62,629 nt of DNA from Crocosphaera sp. GTDB lineage: Bacteria; Cyanobacteriota; Cyanobacteriia; Cyanobacteriales; Microcystaceae. The notes under the pieces are model-generated. The model was not told where the DNA came from. It saw nothing but the letters and a program-made list of their open reading frames with translations, and ran no database searches. Shown in pieces: positions 7,839 to 16,870 of the stretch (within the stretch, counting starts at the first letter, position 1; every line of letters starts with the position of its first letter). Both the position numbers and the translations under genes were made by a program. The DNA lies in NCBI RefSeq assembly GCF_030064895.1, contig NZ_JASJEB010000029.1:1-62629 (forward strand), in the 5' to 3' direction.

Positions 7839-9296
7839 ATGTCTGTTGCTACACCAATCATTCCTGAGACTACGAATATCAGGTATGATCAAAATTATCT
7901 TGAAAAATTACTTTTATCCCATCAAGCAACTTTATATGGAGAAAATAAATCAATTATTGTCAGTTTATGCCAGATAATTCCTGATGTTGATCCCTTATCT
8001 ATTTTAGCATTTTTAACTTCTGAAAAAATAAATAATTTCTCTCAAGATGAAATTTATTTTTATTGGGAAAATCAAAGCAAAACTGAAGCAATTTTAGGCT
8101 ATGGTGTAACTGAGTCTTCTCAATCAAATATTAATAATAGATTTACACAATCACAACAATTTGTCAAAGATTGTTTTCAAAAAATAACTACAATTAATCA
8201 AGATAATTTATCTAATTCGTTTCCTCATATTTTTTGTGGATTTACCTTTTTTCCTGAAACAAATATAATAGAATTTCCCTTCCCCTCGGCTTTTGCTTTT
8301 TTACCAAAACTGGAAATTATAAAGCAAAAAAGAAAACATTTATTAATCTTCAATCTTTTAATAAATTCTCAAACTGATATAAAAATATTAGCGAATCAAA
8401 CAATAGTTAATCTAAAGTCAATCACCCAAATTAAAGATTATCAGAATATTGATAAACCCCTCAAAAAACATATTAATTTGACGACTAATGATGAAATTGC
8501 TCAGGGTTTTCAATCATCGGTTGCCTCGGTTTTAGAATCAATTAAAGCTAAGCATTTTCAGAAATTAGTATTAGCTAATGCTTTAGATTTAAGCAGTTCT
8601 CAAAAGTTCTCGATTATTGATTGTTTAAAAAGATTAAGAGTCTATCATCCCGATTGTTATATTTTTGCTATTAATAATGGTAAAAATAATTGCTTCGTTG
8701 GTGCGAGTCCTGAACGTTTAATAAGCTTAAAAAATAATCAACTATTAACCGATGCTTTAGCTGGTTCTACTGCTAGAGGAAACACCAAAAAAGAAGATTA
8801 TTATTTAGCTCAAAAACTCTTGAAAAGTAGTAAAGAAAGACGAGAGCATCAGGTCGTTATTGAATTTATTGTACAACGTTTAATTAATTTAGGATTAAGC
8901 CCACAAATTTCACCATTAAAAGTTTTAAAATTATCTAATATACAACACCTTTGGACTCCCATTTATACGAAATTAAGTCCTAATATTCATCCCTTGGAAG
9001 TGGTGGCTAAATTACATCCCACCCCTGCTGTTTCCGGTTTTCCCACAGACATCACTTGTCAAGAAATTAAACGCTACGAAAGTTTTGAAAGAGGGTTTTA
9101 TGCTGCCCCTTTGGGTTGGATCGATTATAATGGGAATAGTGAGTTTATTGTCGGGATTCGTTCTGCTTTAATCTCGGGAAATCATGCTAGACTATATGCA
9201 GGAGCGGGAATTGTGGAAGGCTCCGAACCCGAAAAAGAGTTAGCAGAAATTCAGTTAAAATTCCAAGGATTACTCAAAGCTTTATCTTATTGCTAA
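7839..9296 (+). CDS. menF: Isochorismate synthase (MenF)
   Basis: About 485 residues from ATG 7839 (MSVATPIIPETTN); the in-frame GTG at 7758 adds a poorly fitting leader and was not used. The C-terminal half is the chorismate-binding fold: FVGASPERLISLKN, DALAGSTARG, then HPTPAVSGFP and ESFERGFYAAPLGWID, ending with ARLYAGAGIVEGSEPEKEL. It converts chorismate to isochorismate, the first step to phylloquinone. The N-terminal 150 residues are poorly conserved and AT-rich, as usual for cyanobacterial MenF. It is divergent from menA. Confidence 0.93.
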   Translation: MSVATPIIPETTNIRYDQNYLEKLLLSHQATLYGENKSIIVSLCQIIPDVDPLSILAFLTSEKINNFSQDEIYFYWENQSKTEAILGYGVTESSQSNINNRFTQSQQFVKDCFQKITTINQDNLSNSFPHIFCGFTFFPETNIIEFPFPSAFAFLPKLEIIKQKRKHLLIFNLLINSQTDIKILANQTIVNLKSITQIKDYQNIDKPLKKHINLTTNDEIAQGFQSSVASVLESIKAKHFQKLVLANALDLSSSQKFSIIDCLKRLRVYHPDCYIFAINNGKNNCFVGASPERLISLKNNQLLTDALAGSTARGNTKKEDYYLAQKLLKSSKERREHQVVIEFIVQRLINLGLSPQISPLKVLKLSNIQHLWTPIYTKLSPNIHPLEVVAKLHPTPAVSGFPTDITCQEIKRYESFERGFYAAPLGWIDYNGNSEFIVGIRSALISGNHARLYAGAGIVEGSEPEKELAEIQLKFQGLLKALSYC

Positions 9297-9414
9297 AATA
9301 TTATATATCCCGTGGTTAAAGATGGGGTTTAAATTTGAAAGAAGTTATCAAAATTTTAAACTCAATGTTATATTAGGCTTAATACTAACATCACAATATA
9401 ACCCTCTATAACCT

Positions 9415-11661
9415 ATGTTGATCGATAGAAATCTCTCTAAATATATCGTCTTCTCTGAAGATAGTATTCTTAACGCTTTAAAAAAGATTAGTGATAATAA
9501 AAGTCGCATCATCTTCTCTGTCACCGAATCAGGAGTTTTAGAAGGTGTATTAACAGATGGTGACTTGCGACGATGGTTAGTCGAACAAAATACCATCGAT
9601 CTTAATCAAGCAGTTTTTCAGGTTAGTAATAAGCAGTTTAAATATGCTTCTTTTGAAGAAGATCCCGAAAAAATTAATAGTTATTTTTCTGAACAAATTG
9701 AATTTATTCCCCTTTTAGATGATAACGATCGCTTAGTTGCCATTGCCCGTAAACGTCCCGATGAAATTAAGATCGGTGACTTCATTATTAATAACGAGTC
9801 TCCTACTTTTATTATTGCAGAAATTGGTAACAATCATAACGGTAGTTTAGACTTAGCTAAAAAGTTAATTGATGAGGCGATCGCTGCTGGTGCAAATTGT
9901 GCTAAATTTCAACTTAGAAGCTTAAAATCACTTTATCATAATGCCGGCAATGCTGACGATGCTAGTGAAGATTTAGGGTCACAATATACCTTAGATTTAT
10001 TGTCCCGTTTCCAACTTTCTGACGAAGAAATGTTAGAAGCTTTTGATTATTGTAAACAGAAAGGTATTTTACCATTATGTACTCCTTGGGACTTAAATAG
10101 TTTAAATATACTCGAAAATTATGGCATGGTTGGTTATAAAGTTGCCTCTGCTGACTTGACTAATCACGAATTATTAAAAGCCTTAGCAAAGACAGGAAAA
10201 CCCTTAATTTGTTCTACAGGAATGTCCACTGAAGCAGAAATTAGTGAATCTTCTCAATTATTACAAAAACTTGGGGCAATGTATGTCTTATTACATTGTA
10301 ACTCAACCTATCCTGCCCCTTTTAAAGATGTCAACTTAAACTATATTAGCCGCTTAAAAGAATTAGGGGATTGTCCTGTAGGATATTCTGGTCATGAAAG
10401 AGGGATTAATGTTGCGATCGCAGCCGTTTCTCAGGGTGCAAAAGTAATAGAAAAACACTTTACTTTAGACAAATCAATGGAAGGGAACGACCATAAAGTA
10501 AGCCTCTTACCCCAGGAATTTAAGGATATGGTTGAGGGGATAAGACAAGTAGAAGAAGCCCTGGGAACCTCATCAGAGAGGCAGCTAAGTCAAGGGGAAT
10601 TAATGAATAGAGAAACCCTGGCCAAGAGTTTAATTATTAACTGCGATTTAGAACCAGGACAAGTGATAACCGAAGCAATGATCGAGGTTAAAAGTCCAGG
10701 AAAAGGTTTACAACCTAATCGTAAAAAAGAATTAATTGGTAAGACTGCTAAACGACCTTTTAAAGTGGGTGATTTTTTCTTCGCTAGTGACTTAGAAGAA
10801 GTCCAAATAACCGCCAAAAAATATCAATTTGGTCGCCCTTGGGGTTTACCGGTTCGTTATCATGATTTTACTAAACTATTTATAAAATCTAACCCAAATT
10901 TATTAGAGTTTCATCTCAGTTATAAAGATTTAGAACAGGATATTGAGCAATATTTTGCTAACCCTTATGATCTCGATTATGTAGTACATAGTCCCGAATT
11001 ATTTGCAGGAGATCATGTTTTAGATTTATGTTCGTTAGACGAGGAATATCGTCAGCATTCCATCCAAGAATTACAAAGAGTTATTGATATCACACTGCAA
11101 CTAAAACCTTACTTTAAAAAAGCCTCGCTCCCTTTAATTGTAACTAATATTGGAGGGTTTACCTTAGATGAACCATTACCCATTACCCAACGGCAAAAAT
11201 ATTATGATTTACTATTAGATAGTTTATCAAAACTAGACCAAGAAGGCGTTGAAATTATACCCCAAACTATGCCACCCTTTCCCTGGCATTTTGGAGGGCA
11301 AAGATATCATAATCTATTTGTCGATCCTCAAGATATTGCTGAGTTTTGTTCTCAGCATAATTATCGAGTTTGTTTAGATACATCTCACTCAAAATTAGCT
11401 TGTAATCATCATCATTTATCCTTTAAAGAATTCATCGAACAAGTAGGTCCTTATACAGCACATTTACACATAGCAGATGCACAAGGATTAGACGGTGAAG
11501 GATTACAAATAGAAGACGGAGATGTTGACTTTCCGGCCTTAGCAGAAGACCTCAAGAAAACTGCACCAAATGCTTCTTTTATTCCTGAAATTTGGCAAGG
11601 ACATAAGAACGAAGGAGAAGGGTTTTGGATAGCATTAGAACGATTAGAAACCTTTTTTTAG
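9415..11661 (+). CDS. NeuB-like nonulosonate synthase fused to CBS pair, SAF and sugar-isomerase-type TIM barrel
   Basis: A 748-residue multidomain protein. Residues 1-125 are a CBS pair (GVLTDGDLRRWLVEQ; DNDRLVAIARK). Residues 128-370 are a NeuB synthase domain (FIIAEIGNNHNGSLDLAK, AKFQLRSLKSLY, KVASADLTN, ICSTGMST, GYSGHERG, EKHFTLDKSMEGNDH), the type that condenses PEP with a hexosamine to make sialic-acid-like sugars. Residues 395-460 are a SAF (antifreeze-like) domain (PGQVITEAMIEVKSPGKG). Residues 480-748 look like an AP-endonuclease-2/sugar-isomerase TIM barrel (VCLDTSHSKLACNHH, AHLHIADAQGLDGEGLQ, IPEIWQGH). Standard NeuB is only about 350 residues. No other nonulosonate genes flank it, so the exact sugar is unknown. 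Confidence 0.85.
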   Translation: MLIDRNLSKYIVFSEDSILNALKKISDNKSRIIFSVTESGVLEGVLTDGDLRRWLVEQNTIDLNQAVFQVSNKQFKYASFEEDPEKINSYFSEQIEFIPLLDDNDRLVAIARKRPDEIKIGDFIINNESPTFIIAEIGNNHNGSLDLAKKLIDEAIAAGANCAKFQLRSLKSLYHNAGNADDASEDLGSQYTLDLLSRFQLSDEEMLEAFDYCKQKGILPLCTPWDLNSLNILENYGMVGYKVASADLTNHELLKALAKTGKPLICSTGMSTEAEISESSQLLQKLGAMYVLLHCNSTYPAPFKDVNLNYISRLKELGDCPVGYSGHERGINVAIAAVSQGAKVIEKHFTLDKSMEGNDHKVSLLPQEFKDMVEGIRQVEEALGTSSERQLSQGELMNRETLAKSLIINCDLEPGQVITEAMIEVKSPGKGLQPNRKKELIGKTAKRPFKVGDFFFASDLEEVQITAKKYQFGRPWGLPVRYHDFTKLFIKSNPNLLEFHLSYKDLEQDIEQYFANPYDLDYVVHSPELFAGDHVLDLCSLDEEYRQHSIQELQRVIDITLQLKPYFKKASLPLIVTNIGGFTLDEPLPITQRQKYYDLLLDSLSKLDQEGVEIIPQTMPPFPWHFGGQRYHNLFVDPQDIAEFCSQHNYRVCLDTSHSKLACNHHHLSFKEFIEQVGPYTAHLHIADAQGLDGEGLQIEDGDVDFPALAEDLKKTAPNASFIPEIWQGHKNEGEGFWIALERLETFF

Positions 11662-11674
11662 TACATTATCTTAA

Positions 11675-11713
11675 GGTGGGTTAGACGACTATAAAAAATA
11701 GTCGTAACTCACC
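11675..11713. terminator. Palindromic hairpin after the NeuB fusion gene
   Basis: A long inverted repeat starts GGTGGGTTAGACGACTAT and ends ATAGTCGTAACTCACC around an A-rich loop, 14 bp after the stop codon. It can fold in either strand and probably acts as a terminator. Palindromes built on GGTGGGTTA/TAACCCACC occur widely in cyanobacteria, so it may also be a dispersed repeat. Confidence 0.65.
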
Positions 11714-11746
11714 ATTTTAGATGAGAAAATTTCTGATTCTATTAAA

Positions 11747-11894
11747 AGTATAGCAATAGTTTTTCAGTTGTGAGAAAATAAGCTTTCTGGGTTTAACACT
11801 ATTAAACCCCTACAAGGGCGCATTTGTCGGGACATAATGCTATTATGTCCTGACATATTCTTACTTCTCACATATCATTACTGATTACTATACT
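11747..11894. repeat. Hairpin-rich element with AGTATAG ends
   Basis: The ends form an imperfect inverted repeat: AGTATAGCAATAGTTTTT on the left, and a right end whose complement reads AGTATAGTAATCAGTAATG. Both ends continue into GTGAGAA. Inside are two strong hairpins: GGGTTTAA-CACTA-TTAAACCC (about 11789-11809) and GGACATAAT-GCT-ATTATGTCC (about 11831-11851). No open frame is present. It could be a MITE or a structured RNA. Confidence 0.55.
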
Positions 11895-11955
11895 TAAGGT
11901 TTATGCTAGACTAGAATGGCATAGTTAACTTTACTAAATAAGTTTAAATAAGCAA

Positions 11956-12372
11956 ATGTTAGGCAACTTTCAACAAAGTCAATTACGGATTGCAGTTCCT
12001 GGAAATCATGATCTGATTCGGGATAGTTTATTAAACAGTAATCACTTAAAAAAATGGTTAATCCCTCAAACTTTATCTGCTGATATTCCCGATACATTAA
12101 CCACAGGTTCAAAGTTTACCAGTTCTCTCGGATTAGTTACTATTGAACATTATGTTGAGATTGCTGATGATAATTGTTTAAGGATGATTTTAAAACAGGG
12201 AATCGATGGTTATCATGAATGGTTATGGGGTGACGGTTGGGTACAATCTCGTTTAGAAGGAATTTCTTTATTGCCTCTTAATTTAGGTCAAACTTTCAGC
12301 TTATTAAAATTACGATTGTTTCTCATGAGTCAGACAAAAGATGAAGAATCAAGTGAAAGTAAAACTGTATAA
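11956..12372 (+). CDS. Conserved hypothetical protein
   Basis: A 138-residue soluble protein without a recognised domain. The sequence is complex and folded-looking, with a Trp/Gly-rich centre (YHEWLWGDGWVQSRLEGISLLPLNLGQTFSLLKLRLFL) and a charged C-terminal tail. It has no signal peptide or membrane segment. It resembles the small uncharacterised proteins conserved among cyanobacteria, but I cannot name the family. It stands alone between an intergenic element and a secreted-protein gene. The overlapping minus-strand frame at 11906-12112 is judged a shadow. Confidence 0.6.
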   Translation: MLGNFQQSQLRIAVPGNHDLIRDSLLNSNHLKKWLIPQTLSADIPDTLTTGSKFTSSLGLVTIEHYVEIADDNCLRMILKQGIDGYHEWLWGDGWVQSRLEGISLLPLNLGQTFSLLKLRLFLMSQTKDEESSESKTV

Positions 12373-12610
12373 GTCAGATGAAAGATCAAGGAAATGAAGA
12401 CAAAAATGGCAAACTAAAAATATTTGGTGGGCAATAATTTAGGATTTATTCTTGTTTGATATAACTTATAGATTTGCTCACCCTATGGTCTAAAATTGAA
12501 GAATGAATATGGACAAAAGAGATTGACAAAAATTAACATTTTTTTGATTGACAAATAAGTATTAATATGATTACAATTATCTAGATTAAGTTTTAATTTT
12601 AGTTAAAGAT

Positions 12611-13150
12611 ATGCTAAAAATAAGCAAAATATTGGTCGGGATTTCTTTGTGTCTTTTAATCACTTTCTTTGGGGGAAACTGGGATAGTTTATCATTATTT
12701 GCTCAAGCAGAAGAAATGAGTTATGATTGTAATCTTCCTGAAGAGATTGCTATCACTTTTTTAGAAGGTGAATGTAGAGAAAAGACCTTAGAAGAACCAG
12801 AGACTTTCTATCGCTACTATACATTAAATGATGATGGAACAGAGAAATATAAATTTGGCAGATATTTAACCACAGATAAATTTGATAATAATGGAGAGGT
12901 TATTATTAAATTAGCATTAGATCAATGCTGGGGAAATAAAGCTAATCTCATTGAAACTGTAACGTTACCAGAAGGAACAACAGTTTATCAAGGAATTACT
13001 GGATCCCAAAACCCTCCCGAATGTTATCCTGGAGGGGGACAACAAACCTTTATTGTTGACTCTAGAGATACCGATATTATGTGGTCGCAAGGGGAAAAAA
13101 TTGAGGAAACATATTCTAAATGTGAAACATCCTTAAAATGTACTGAGTGA
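12611..13150 (+). CDS. Secreted hypothetical protein
   Basis: A 179-residue protein with a clear signal peptide (MLKISKILVGISLCLLITFFGG, cut near LFAQA). The mature part is acidic and holds six cysteines (CNLPEEI, GECREK, DQCWGN, PECYPGG, SKCET, LKCTE), suggesting disulfides and an extracytoplasmic location. No catalytic motif is visible and I do not recognise the family. A hairpin terminator follows the stop, so it is probably monocistronic. Confidence 0.65.
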   Translation: MLKISKILVGISLCLLITFFGGNWDSLSLFAQAEEMSYDCNLPEEIAITFLEGECREKTLEEPETFYRYYTLNDDGTEKYKFGRYLTTDKFDNNGEVIIKLALDQCWGNKANLIETVTLPEGTTVYQGITGSQNPPECYPGGGQQTFIVDSRDTDIMWSQGEKIEETYSKCETSLKCTE

Positions 13151-13171
13151 ATAATGGCGCAATGAAAATCC

Positions 13172-13204
13172 AATAGAGATGTTTAATTATGGTGCATCTC
13201 TATT
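13172..13204 (+). terminator. Rho-independent terminator
   Basis: AATAGAGATG pairs with CATCTCTATT across a 13-base loop, followed by TTTCTT. It lies about 20 bp after the stop of the secreted hypothetical gene at 12611-13150. Confidence 0.75.
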
Positions 13205-13235
13205 TTCTTAAAAGTTTAGATGAATCAACAATAAA

Positions 13236-13517
13236 ATGAAAAATAATCAACTTGAATTTATAAAACTTATTGATAATGCTCTAGAAATTGCTAATGAAAT
13301 GCAGTTACAAGAAATAACAAATCAAGAAATGTTAGATAATTTACTAAACAAATTAACAATCATAAAAAACCAAGTTATTAACGATAATTTATCTACATCT
13401 CAAAAAGGTGCAACTTTAGGATTATCTCGTCAAGTTTCTGACTGGGTAGAATCTTTAGAGTCTCCTTTATTAACAGCCGTTAGTAAAATAGATAAGTATT
13501 ATCAACAAAAATATTAG
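13236..13517 (+). CDS. Small hypothetical protein
   Basis: A 93-residue, mostly helical protein with a long amphipathic N-terminal half rich in Asn, Leu and Ile, and a central segment GATLGLSRQVSDWVESLESPLL. No signal peptide, membrane segment or known motif is visible. It is a separate unit after the terminator at 13172-13204 and before a short mobile-like element. Codon use matches its neighbours, so I take it as real, but I do not recognise the family. Confidence 0.55.
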   Translation: MKNNQLEFIKLIDNALEIANEMQLQEITNQEMLDNLLNKLTIIKNQVINDNLSTSQKGATLGLSRQVSDWVESLESPLLTAVSKIDKYYQQKY

Positions 13518-13560
13518 GTTAAATAATGAATAATTACCTCACTAAAAGTACCCCCATAAT

Positions 13561-13692
13561 GGGAGCATCCCATTTTTGCCAAAAACTTATTCTTGGAGTT
13601 TGACAGGGAGAGGGGGAGATGGGGAGACGGGGGGAAATTAATCAGATCAACTATTATCAATCAAGGACAATTTGCAACTTTGGGATGCTCCC
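13561..13692. mobile_element. MITE-like element with GGGAGCATCCC ends and 8-bp direct repeat
   Basis: GGGAGCATCCCATTTTTG at the left is answered by an inverted copy at the right, AACTTTGGGATGCTCCC. Both sides are flanked by CCCATAAT, consistent with an 8-bp target duplication. The inside (about 132 bp) has no frame but holds a G-rich octamer stretch (GGGGAGAC type). The same GGGATGCTCCC end occurs at 2379-2389 beside a Tn5-like transposase fragment, which suggests the transposase family that may have moved it. Confidence 0.6.
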
Positions 13693-13756
13693 CCCATAAT
13701 CAATTTAAGATCATGGGGGAAAGTATCAATACAACCATTACCAAGGGGTTGACTAA

Positions 13757-14356
13757 CTAAAGACTTTTTTCGTCAATTACCTTATCAATCAGGCCATATT
13801 CTTTAGCTTCTTCAGCAGACAGAAAATAATCTCTGTCTGTATCTTTTTCAATTTTTTCGAGAGATTGTCCGCATTTATCTGCTAAAATTTGATTCAATTG
13901 GGCGCGAATACGCAGAATTTCATTAGCTTCGATTTCAATATCCGTCGCTTGTCTTCTTCCGGTTCCTCCCATAGGTTGGTGAATCATAATTCTAGCGTGG
14001 GGTAAAGCCAAACGCTTTCCAGGGGTTCCTGCGGCCAATAAAAATGACCCCATAGAAGCGGCTAAACCAACACAGATGGTAATGACCTCAGACTTAATGT
14101 ACTGCATGGTATCATAAATAGCCATACCAGCAGTCACCGAACCTCCAGGGGAGTTGATGTAGAGATAAATGGGTTTGTTAGGATCTTCCGAATCAAGATA
14201 TAACAGTAAAGCAACAATACGGTTAGCGATACCATCGCTTACTTCTTGACCGAGGAAAATAATTCTTTCTTGGCCTAAACGAGTATAGATATCAATCCAT
14301 CGTTCGTATTGACTACCAGGAAGACGATAAGGAACACTAGGAACACCAATAGGCAT
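13757..14356 (-). CDS. clpP: ATP-dependent Clp protease proteolytic subunit (ClpP3-type)
   Basis: A 199-residue ClpP serine protease. The catalytic Ser101 is in GLAASMGSF, His126 in HARIMIHQP, and the Asp lies in [10 protein letters not shown] (residues 171-176). The oligomerisation and substrate-groove segment [19 protein letters not shown] is intact. It is downstream of clpR in the same direction. This matches the known cyanobacterial clpR-clpP3 arrangement, in which an active and an inactive subunit form a mixed core that works with a Clp/Hsp100 ATPase. The two genes are 150 bp apart, and the gap contains heptamer repeats. Confidence 0.95.
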   Translation of the reverse strand: MPIGVPSVPYRLPGSQYERWIDIYTRLGQERIIFLGQEVSDGIANRIVALLLYLDSEDPNKPIYLYINSPGGSVTAGMAIYDTMQYIKSEVITICVGLAASMGSFLLAAGTPGKRLALPHARIMIHQPMGGTGRRQATDIEIEANEILRIRAQLNQILADKCGQSLEKIEKDTDRDYFLSAEEAKEYGLIDKVIDEKSL

Positions 14357-14387
14357 AAGCTTAACTCAAAGTAACAGTAAACAAAGT

Positions 14388-14421
14388 GAGTTCGGAGTTA
14401 GGGGTTCGGAGTTCGGAGTTA
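14388..14421. repeat. Heptamer repeats (AGTTCGG type)
   Basis: Four to five degenerate copies of GAGTTCGG/GAGTTAGG fill part of the gap between clpR and clpP. The same heptamer recurs in most gaps of the phosphonate region. Confidence 0.8.
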
Positions 14422-14505
14422 AATGGTTTTTTACGAGAATATAATCTTTATCACCAACTACTTTATCTCACTCCCAACTTACTGCGAACTCGGGATAAAA
14501 AGTGA

Positions 14506-15228
14506 TTAACCAACAGGACTTAAGGCTTTAGGAAGTTCTTTTGTACTTTCTAAGACGCGATCGATTAACCCATATTCTTTCGCTTTTTCTGGGGTTAAAT
14601 AGAAAGTGCGATCGATATCTTTGGCAATTTTTTCGGCGGTTTGTCCGGTATTTTGGGACAATATTGTTAACATAGTCTGCTTATTTTGCAGAACCTCTTT
14701 GGCGCGAATTTGAATATCCGTTGCTTGACCTTGCGCGCCGGAACGGTTTTGATTGAGGACGATGGTAGCATGGGGAAGACTAGCACGACAGCCTTTTGTA
14801 CCGGCAGATAAGATCATGGCTGCCGTTCCCATAGCTTGACCAATACAAATGGTATGAATGGGAGGCTTAACGTAATTCATGGTATCACAGATGGCAAAAG
14901 CTTCCGTTTCAAAACCAATCGCATCTCCTGTGTACCAAGATGTCCCTGTAGAGTTGATGTAAAAGAAAATAGGTTTTTCAGGGTTATCGAACTGTAAATA
15001 CAGCAATTGAGCGATAATCAGTTGAGTAACGTCAATGCCAACTTGTTGTTTTAGTTCATCCGAAGAAAACAGAGGTAATCCTAAATAGATAATACGCTCT
15101 TTTAGTAATAAGGACTCTAAATCTGGTGGGGGAGTACGAAAATTAGTATCTCCGTAATAACCAGCTTGAACAGCTTTTATCTCCATTGGTCGGTTGTTTT
15201 GGCTAGATGGATGTTGAGCAATAATCAC
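14506..15228 (-). CDS. clpR: Clp protease subunit lacking the catalytic triad (ClpR)
   Basis: A 240-residue ClpP homologue with an extended N-terminus. The serine-bearing segment reads GQAMGTAAM (Ser replaced by Gly) and the histidine segment reads HATIVLNQN (His replaced by Asn), so the triad is lost as expected for ClpR. The fold motifs YINSTGTSWYTGD and [17 protein letters not shown] are kept. ClpR assembles with ClpP3 in cyanobacteria and has its relatives in the chloroplast Clp core. It is transcribed upstream of clpP. Confidence 0.93.
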   Translation of the reverse strand: MIIAQHPSSQNNRPMEIKAVQAGYYGDTNFRTPPPDLESLLLKERIIYLGLPLFSSDELKQQVGIDVTQLIIAQLLYLQFDNPEKPIFFYINSTGTSWYTGDAIGFETEAFAICDTMNYVKPPIHTICIGQAMGTAAMILSAGTKGCRASLPHATIVLNQNRSGAQGQATDIQIRAKEVLQNKQTMLTILSQNTGQTAEKIAKDIDRTFYLTPEKAKEYGLIDRVLESTKELPKALSPVG

Positions 15229-15432
15229 TCTGATTTTGATTTTAACGAATTATTGGGAGTATTCCCGAAAAAAAAGCTGCTCAATGATCTAATTTTGTGA
15301 TCATGAGCAGAGATGTTAGAGACGGAAAAACTTGATTTTGAGGAATATTTAGGGGAAAGGAGTCAATATCACCTAATTTGTACGGTTTTTAGGAAAAATC
15401 AATCCTTGAGTTATCAGCTTAAGCATCATGGG

Positions 15433-15660
15433 TTATTCTGAAACGGTAGCATGATGAATATGAGTCATTAAAGAGGTTTGGCGCATTCGGGTTAACAACT
15501 CATGCACAATAGCTTTACGAGTTTCCGGATCTAACACATCTTGATTATACTCAAAAGGAAGATTAACCATTAATTCTACTTCTGTATTCTCAGGTAAGTC
15601 GCACGGACTGTTAGGGATAAATGCACCGTTACTATAAGTCGCTTTTACTTTCTTTAACAT
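15433..15660 (-). CDS. AF2212-like antitoxin-family protein (DUF104)
   Basis: A 75-residue protein. The first half, KATYSNGAFIPNSPCDLPENTEVEL, matches the short beta-rich DUF104 domain (pattern: ATYxxGxxxPxxxxxLPExxxVEL) found in AF2212-type antitoxins. The C-terminal half is helical and would contact a toxin. No PIN-type toxin gene is beside it; downstream on its strand is only clpR. It is therefore an orphan, or paired with a toxin elsewhere. Confidence 0.7.
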   Translation of the reverse strand: MLKKVKATYSNGAFIPNSPCDLPENTEVELMVNLPFEYNQDVLDPETRKAIVHELLTRMRQTSLMTHIHHATVSE

Positions 15661-15888
15661 GATTCTATATTCAGTAGGACTTTATGATGAGTTTTGGCTC
15701 TTAATAATTCTTCTGAGTTTATGTTTATCCAAGAAACCCTAGAAAAAATGCTTTATTGCCTTTGCTCTTAACTTAATTTTCATTTATTTGACTCAATGAC
15801 GCAATAATAAAAGTCACTTGTCAGATGTGATAAGTCTCACTTTAAGCTATTTTTCAAGAGTGCCAAGCTTGATAAAATTCAGGATAGG

Positions 15889-16210
15889 TTAAAGTTTGGA
15901 AACATCTTCTTTTTTGTATGATTCTTCTGCAATTCCAATTTTATCTAACCATTTTGATGTTATATAATTCTTGAGATTGTTGATATTATCTGGAGAAATC
16001 CAAATAGGGATGCCTAAATTTTCATCTAATTCCAGTCAGCGATCGCTTGTAATAGTGTTGTTTTTCCTGCACCTGGTTCCGCAATTAGTGCGACTTGTTC
16101 CCCCTTAGTTTTTCCTTCTCCTTTTTGTAAAATTTGCTGTAAAAAAGCTTCATATTCAATTGTTGTTATACCAATACATGGAAATCGAGATTTATCCATA
16201 GGAACACTAA
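15889..16210 (-). pseudogene. Fragment of a NACHT NTPase gene with a frameshift
   Basis: On the minus strand the fragment reads DKSRFPCIGITTIEYEAFLQQ, then QVALIAEPGAGKTTLLQAIADW (a Walker A with GAGKTT). After a frameshift near 16030 it continues LELDENLGIPIWISPDNINNL and KNYITSKWLDKIGIAEESYKK, then stops at 15889. This is the start of a cyanobacterial NACHT domain, with the usual IPIWISxxxL strand after Walker A. About 110 residues remain of a protein normally several hundred long; the effector and sensor parts are gone. It lies between ndhJ and the DUF104 gene. Confidence 0.75.
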
Positions 16211-16341
16211 AAGGTATTCTTAAAGATGCAGGATTAAATGAAAATGATATTTGAGAGAAAGTAAATTTCTTTGAACTAACTATAAAAATCCCCCCCAACC
16301 TAACCAAAGTTGAGGGGAAAAAGGATAACAAGACAGTAACC

Positions 16342-16869
16342 TTAATAAGCGTCTTGTAACTCGTAAAAATCAGGGGAAACATAATCCTTCCGTAAAGGCC
16401 AACCCACCCAATCTTCCGGCATCAAAATGCGTTTAAGATCGGGGTGGCCATCGTAGATAATGCCATACATATCATAACTTTCCCTCTCTTGCCAATCTGC
16501 TGCTTTCCAGATCCAATAAACAGAAGGAACATGGGGGTTATCTCTGGGTACAAACACCTTGAGACGCACTTCTTCGGGTTTGTCGCAGTTATCGCTAACT
16601 TTGACTAAATGATAGAAGCTAACCAACTCTTTCCCGGGTCCTAGATCATAAGCACCTTGACATTGTAAATAATTAAACCCGTAGGCGTACAATGCAGTAG
16701 AAAGAGGGATCAAAAAGTCAGGAGAAACCTTAATTAACTCGATCCCTAAATGATCCGGTTCGAGGAGATCGTGAGCAAAACCATTTTCCGTTAACCAACT
16801 AGAAACTGGGCCTGCTTCGACAATGGCCGCTTCCTCAGTTGGGGTTTCTGGGGTATTTTCATCAACCAT
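16342..16869 (-). CDS. ndhJ: NAD(P)H-quinone oxidoreductase subunit J (NdhJ)
   Basis: A 175-residue homologue of the complex I 30-kDa subunit. The family signature [36 protein letters not shown] is present near residues 126-165. It is part of the peripheral arm of thylakoid NDH-1, used for cyclic electron flow and respiration. The start is one base from the stop of ndhK, so ndhC-ndhK-ndhJ form one operon in this order. Confidence 0.97.
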   Translation of the reverse strand: MVDENTPETPTEEAAIVEAGPVSSWLTENGFAHDLLEPDHLGIELIKVSPDFLIPLSTALYAYGFNYLQCQGAYDLGPGKELVSFYHLVKVSDNCDKPEEVRLKVFVPRDNPHVPSVYWIWKAADWQERESYDMYGIIYDGHPDLKRILMPEDWVGWPLRKDYVSPDFYELQDAY

Positions 16870-16870
16870 A

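Noticed and set aside
11906-12112. 68-codon minus-strand frame
   Set aside because: It overlaps the more convincing hypothetical gene at 11956-12372 and shows no family features.
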